Shown here piece by piece: positions 8,026 through 10,648 of a DNA stretch of 10,648 nucleotides. The position numbers were made by a program, and so were the translations under genes. Origin of the DNA: Sulfurimonas sp. GTDB taxonomy: Bacteria; Campylobacterota; Campylobacteria; Campylobacterales; Sulfurimonadaceae. The notes beneath the pieces are model-generated. The model did not search any database. It saw nothing but the letters and a program-made list of their open reading frames with translations, and was not told where the DNA came from. Within the stretch, counting starts at the first letter, position 1; each line of letters opens with the position of its first letter. The stretch covers positions 1-10,648 of the forward strand of contig DQSP01000136.1 of the NCBI GenBank assembly GCA_015663215.1, in the 5' to 3' direction.

Positions 8026-10648
8026 AAACACATATTATAAAACTACTCTATTTATTAATGATACCATGGTTTATGGTGTCATTGTCGGCACAATCTGTTT
8101 TTGATACTAATCGAGCCAATGTTTGGGTTATAGATGGAGAGAATAGTCAAAGTTTTTCTGTTGGTAACTGGAGTAACGGAGCTGATCTAAAAGAGGATGG
8201 AACTTTAAATATAATAACAGAAGATGAAGTTGAACGTTCTATTTATGGAGTAGGTAAAAGTTCGATGGTTTTGGTTAACAATATTGCTTTTAGTGCACCA
8301 TTATTATCAACTAGTATGCCATCTCTGTCATTAATAGGACTTGATACTCCTACTAATAGTGGAAATGATATGAGTAAACCTCTCCTGAGTATCTCTCCCA
8401 ATGGTGGAGAGTTTAATGAGACAGTAAAAATAGTTTTACAACTAAATGCTCCCTCTAATGAGAGTTATACTGTTACCTATAAAATTAATAATGAAAAACG
8501 AGATGGAGATACTGTTCTTGTAGGAGTAGAGGGGAAAAATCAACTTACATTTTACCTCTCTAAGAATGGAGAACACAGTGTTAGCTATGAAATAAGAGGT
8601 GTTGAAAATAGTAAGAAAACAGTCAACTTTAAAATAGGAGGAAACTCTCCTAAAAAAGATTCTGATGGTGATGGAATTCCAGATAGTGTCGAAATAGCTT
8701 TAGGGATGAACCCTTTAGATGCAGTTATTCCAGACTCAGATAATGATGGATGGAATGATTTTAATGAGTTTTTAAGAGGCACAAATAGTAGTTTAGATAA
8801 TTCAAAACCTAAAGACTCTGATGGTGATGGTTGGAGTGATTTTGATGAAAAGTTAAGAGGAACAGACCCTCATAATAGTGAGGGATGTATTGATAAACCA
8901 ACAGCCCGTTCTCTTTATGGAGTTGAGTATAATGTTAAAGCCCTAGCTTATTTGGGTTACGATGAAACAACTACTCAAATACCTGTTTTAAAACGGGTAA
9001 GTTTAGTAAGCATAGATTCTCAAAACCTTTTTGATACACAAATCATACAAAATCTTCCTAAGATATTTGAGATTGATGGAACAGACTATAACCGTACTTT
9101 ATGTCACGTTTCAAAAAGTGATTTAAATACAAGCTTGTTGGCTGGAAACATTCTAACCATGAGAGTACCTGCTGATATACCTGTTGTTACAAGAGTACAA
9201 GAGAAGAATGAAGATGCTAGCAGTACACATGTGGTGAAAAGTTGGATAAAAGCAACCGAACCTGCAACACTTCAAATGTATTTAAAGTCTACAGAATTTG
9301 ATAGTCTAGCTCAATCAGAATTTGATGAGAATGAGTTTAAAAAAGGCTATATTGAATATTTAGAAGCAAAACTGCTTGTTAGTAAAAATATTTTTGTTCA
9401 TCAAAAAAGTAGTTTGGATATAGCGTTGGTTGAACAGGCATTTAGAAGTCGTGAAGAATCTAATAAGCTTTTATTACTAGGAAACCCCGATATTGATATT
9501 TCATCTAAAACTTATCTGCATATATTAAAAGCACTAAGTGAAGAGTCTAATCGTACTACTGATACGCTTTTTGATGATATATTAGCCATAGATTTTTTTG
9601 CAGGGGAAGATATTGTATCAATCTTAAGTGATTTATTTACTATAAAAACTGAGGAATTAGAGTACAATCTTACTACAGAAGAGATACTGGCTAAATATAC
9701 GAGTACTGTAGATGAAGATACAAAATACAAATTTTCATTAATGACCATTTTAAGTAAAGCAACTGCAGATACGAATGTTTCCGTATGGAATATGGATGAT
9801 AATAGTGATGGAGATGGACTACTCAACAAAGAAGAAGTCTTCCCGGTCTACTATACACACCCTCTTAGAGCTGATGGTGACGGTGATGGTATTAATGATA
9901 GTGAAGATTTGTGTCCTCATGATGCTAACAATGAGTGTATAGATGAGAATGTATCTGTAAACGATAGTGATGGTGATACTGTGGTTGATGCCACAGATAA
10001 CTGTCCTTTTATTCCTAATTTGGATCAAGATGATAGTGATGGTGATGGAATAGGTGATGCATGTGCTAAATATGGGATAGCCATGGTGACTCCTAGAACA
10101 AATATTCAACTTTTTAGAGGTGAAGTATTTGAATTTATAGCAAAGAAAACACTACCTACAGCAGGAGATACGATTTGGTTAGTTGATGATGTAGAGGTAG
10201 CTAAAAATGTACTAAATTATGAATATACTTTTGAGACCCTTGGTAGTAAAAGTGTCTGTATTGCCTTGATTGAGAATAAAAATAACATTAGTTGTGTAGA
10301 TGTTACTATACTAGAGCGTGAACTTGATGATTCATTAGCTATTTATGCACGAGATATATCAGAGGGAGACAGTGGAAGCAAAAACCTTTTGGTTGAAGTT
10401 GTTTTAAATGAAGCACTTCCTGTGCAGATGAAGTATAACTATGAAACAGAAGCCAAAACGGCTACTAAAAATGTGGATTATACTCACATAAGTGGAGAAC
10501 TTGTTTTTGAAGCTGGTGAGGTACGTAAGTATCTTAGAATTCCTATTATAGGTGATATTATTGGTGAAGATGATGAAACATTTTTGCTTAAAGTGGGTGA
10601 AGATACAAACAGAAGTATTACTATTGTAGATGATGATGTCATACCTGT
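8022..10648 (+). CDS. Secreted protein with thrombospondin type 3 repeats and Calx-beta domain, 3'-partial
   Basis: The frame is open from the ATG at 8022 to the window end: 875 full codons and no stop, so the C-terminus is missing. Residues 1-23 form a signal peptide with likely cleavage after SLSA. A beta-rich N-terminal part follows, then an Ig-like module at about 120-209 (LSISPNGGEF onward). Three calcium-type repeats begin at 213, 238 and 265 (DSDGDGIPD, DSDNDGWND, DSDGDGWSD). Residues 290-590 are of unknown type and largely helical toward their end. A second calcium block spans 592-681 and ends in the classic DNCP...DQDDSDGDGIGDAC form. About 685-770 looks Ig/PKD-like. A Calx-beta domain lies at about 772-873 (SEGD at 780-783, EDDETF at 849-854). 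Eight cysteines are visible. The protein is probably extracellular and calcium-stabilised; adhesion or cell-surface binding is a family-based inference. It overlaps the upstream gene by ATGA. Confidence 0.9.
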   Translation, partial: MKTHIIKLLYLLMIPWFMVSLSAQSVFDTNRANVWVIDGENSQSFSVGNWSNGADLKEDGTLNIITEDEVERSIYGVGKSSMVLVNNIAFSAPLLSTSMPSLSLIGLDTPTNSGNDMSKPLLSISPNGGEFNETVKIVLQLNAPSNESYTVTYKINNEKRDGDTVLVGVEGKNQLTFYLSKNGEHSVSYEIRGVENSKKTVNFKIGGNSPKKDSDGDGIPDSVEIALGMNPLDAVIPDSDNDGWNDFNEFLRGTNSSLDNSKPKDSDGDGWSDFDEKLRGTDPHNSEGCIDKPTARSLYGVEYNVKALAYLGYDETTTQIPVLKRVSLVSIDSQNLFDTQIIQNLPKIFEIDGTDYNRTLCHVSKSDLNTSLLAGNILTMRVPADIPVVTRVQEKNEDASSTHVVKSWIKATEPATLQMYLKSTEFDSLAQSEFDENEFKKGYIEYLEAKLLVSKNIFVHQKSSLDIALVEQAFRSREESNKLLLLGNPDIDISSKTYLHILKALSEESNRTTDTLFDDILAIDFFAGEDIVSILSDLFTIKTEELEYNLTTEEILAKYTSTVDEDTKYKFSLMTILSKATADTNVSVWNMDDNSDGDGLLNKEEVFPVYYTHPLRADGDGDGINDSEDLCPHDANNECIDENVSVNDSDGDTVVDATDNCPFIPNLDQDDSDGDGIGDACAKYGIAMVTPRTNIQLFRGEVFEFIAKKTLPTAGDTIWLVDDVEVAKNVLNYEYTFETLGSKSVCIALIENKNNISCVDVTILERELDDSLAIYARDISEGDSGSKNLLVEVVLNEALPVQMKYNYETEAKTATKNVDYTHISGELVFEAGEVRKYLRIPIIGDIIGEDDETFLLKVGEDTNRSITIVDDDVIP
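8658..8879 (+). repeat. Thrombospondin type 3 repeat block 1 (three copies)
   Basis: This segment encodes three repeats starting at residues 213, 238 and 265 of the last gene. Each has DSDxDGxxD followed by an acidic/aromatic stretch, and the second and third share FLRGT/KLRGT endings. The 25- and 27-residue spacing and the NPLD linker resemble the bacterial form of the repeat. Each loop should bind calcium. Confidence 0.8.
9795..10064 (+). repeat. Thrombospondin type 3 repeat block 2
   Basis: This segment encodes residues 592-681 of the last gene, with acidic loops starting near 592, 618, 648 and 670. The later part has cysteines arranged as in thrombospondin repeats (LCPHD, ECID, DNCPF, GDAC), unlike block 1, which has none within its loops. 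The loop at 648 reads DSDGDTVVD, with Thr in place of the usual second Gly. The DNA word agtgatggtgatgg and close variants recur. Confidence 0.85.
10335..10640 (+). other. Calx-beta domain region of the last gene
   Basis: Residues about 772-873 of the last gene show the usual Calx-beta marks: an early SEGD, a middle stretch of the type NVDYTHISGELVFEAGE, and a late EDDETF followed by a strand and IVDDD. Known Calx-beta domains bind calcium and occur in tandem in bacterial surface proteins, so further copies may lie beyond the window. Confidence 0.75.

Noticed and set aside
9512..9829. Minus-strand open frame of 105 codons
   Set aside because: It lies wholly inside the last plus-strand gene, has no ribosome binding site or domain that I can see, and has a low-complexity Ser-rich translation typical of a shadow frame.
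9819..10109. Minus-strand open frame of 96 codons rich in Ile and Thr
   Set aside because: It is the antisense of the Asp/Gly-rich calcium repeats, whose GAT and GGT codons read as ATC and ACC on the other strand. The plus strand is clearly coding, with recognisable domains.

Overview
The window is AT-rich and coding almost throughout, all on the plus strand. It holds one tightly packed run of genes for very large, apparently exported proteins. The low G+C content, good Shine-Dalgarno sites ahead of two starts, and short Lys-rich signal peptides fit a Gram-negative such as the Campylobacterota (the Sulfurimonas/Arcobacter type). This assignment is tentative because no marker gene is present. 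Bacteroidota also make proteins of this type but usually lack such clear Shine-Dalgarno sites.

Layout: (1) From the left edge to 4387 runs the 3' part of a giant gene. Its frame is open to the first base, so the start lies upstream of the window. The product has a long beta-rich N-terminal part, a helical/coiled-coil stretch of about 400 residues, and the beginning of a glycine-rich beta domain. (2) 4388-4918 is a 176-codon frame that follows the TAA of gene 1 directly, in the same reading frame. It reads like the missing end of that glycine-rich domain, so genes 1 and 2 may be one gene split by a single nonsense codon. (3) 4933-8025 encodes a 1030-residue secreted, cysteine-rich protein built of fibronectin-III-like modules, one carrying a calcium-loop insertion. 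(4) From 8022 to the right edge runs a fourth gene, overlapping gene 3 by ATGA and cut by the window end. It encodes a signal peptide, Ig-like modules, two blocks of thrombospondin type 3 calcium repeats around a helical middle, and a Calx-beta domain.

The genes look like one transcription unit. The gaps are 0 bp, 14 bp and a 4-bp overlap, and there is no promoter or terminator between them. Their products share export signals (seen in genes 3 and 4, inferred for gene 1), cysteines, and beta-sandwich or calcium-binding modules. This suggests a set of extracellular or cell-surface proteins made together, perhaps for adhesion or a surface assembly. No enzyme active site, transporter, mobile element, RNA gene or CRISPR array was seen. 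The role of the cluster is not established by the sequence, and proteins 1 and 2 belong to no family I can name.
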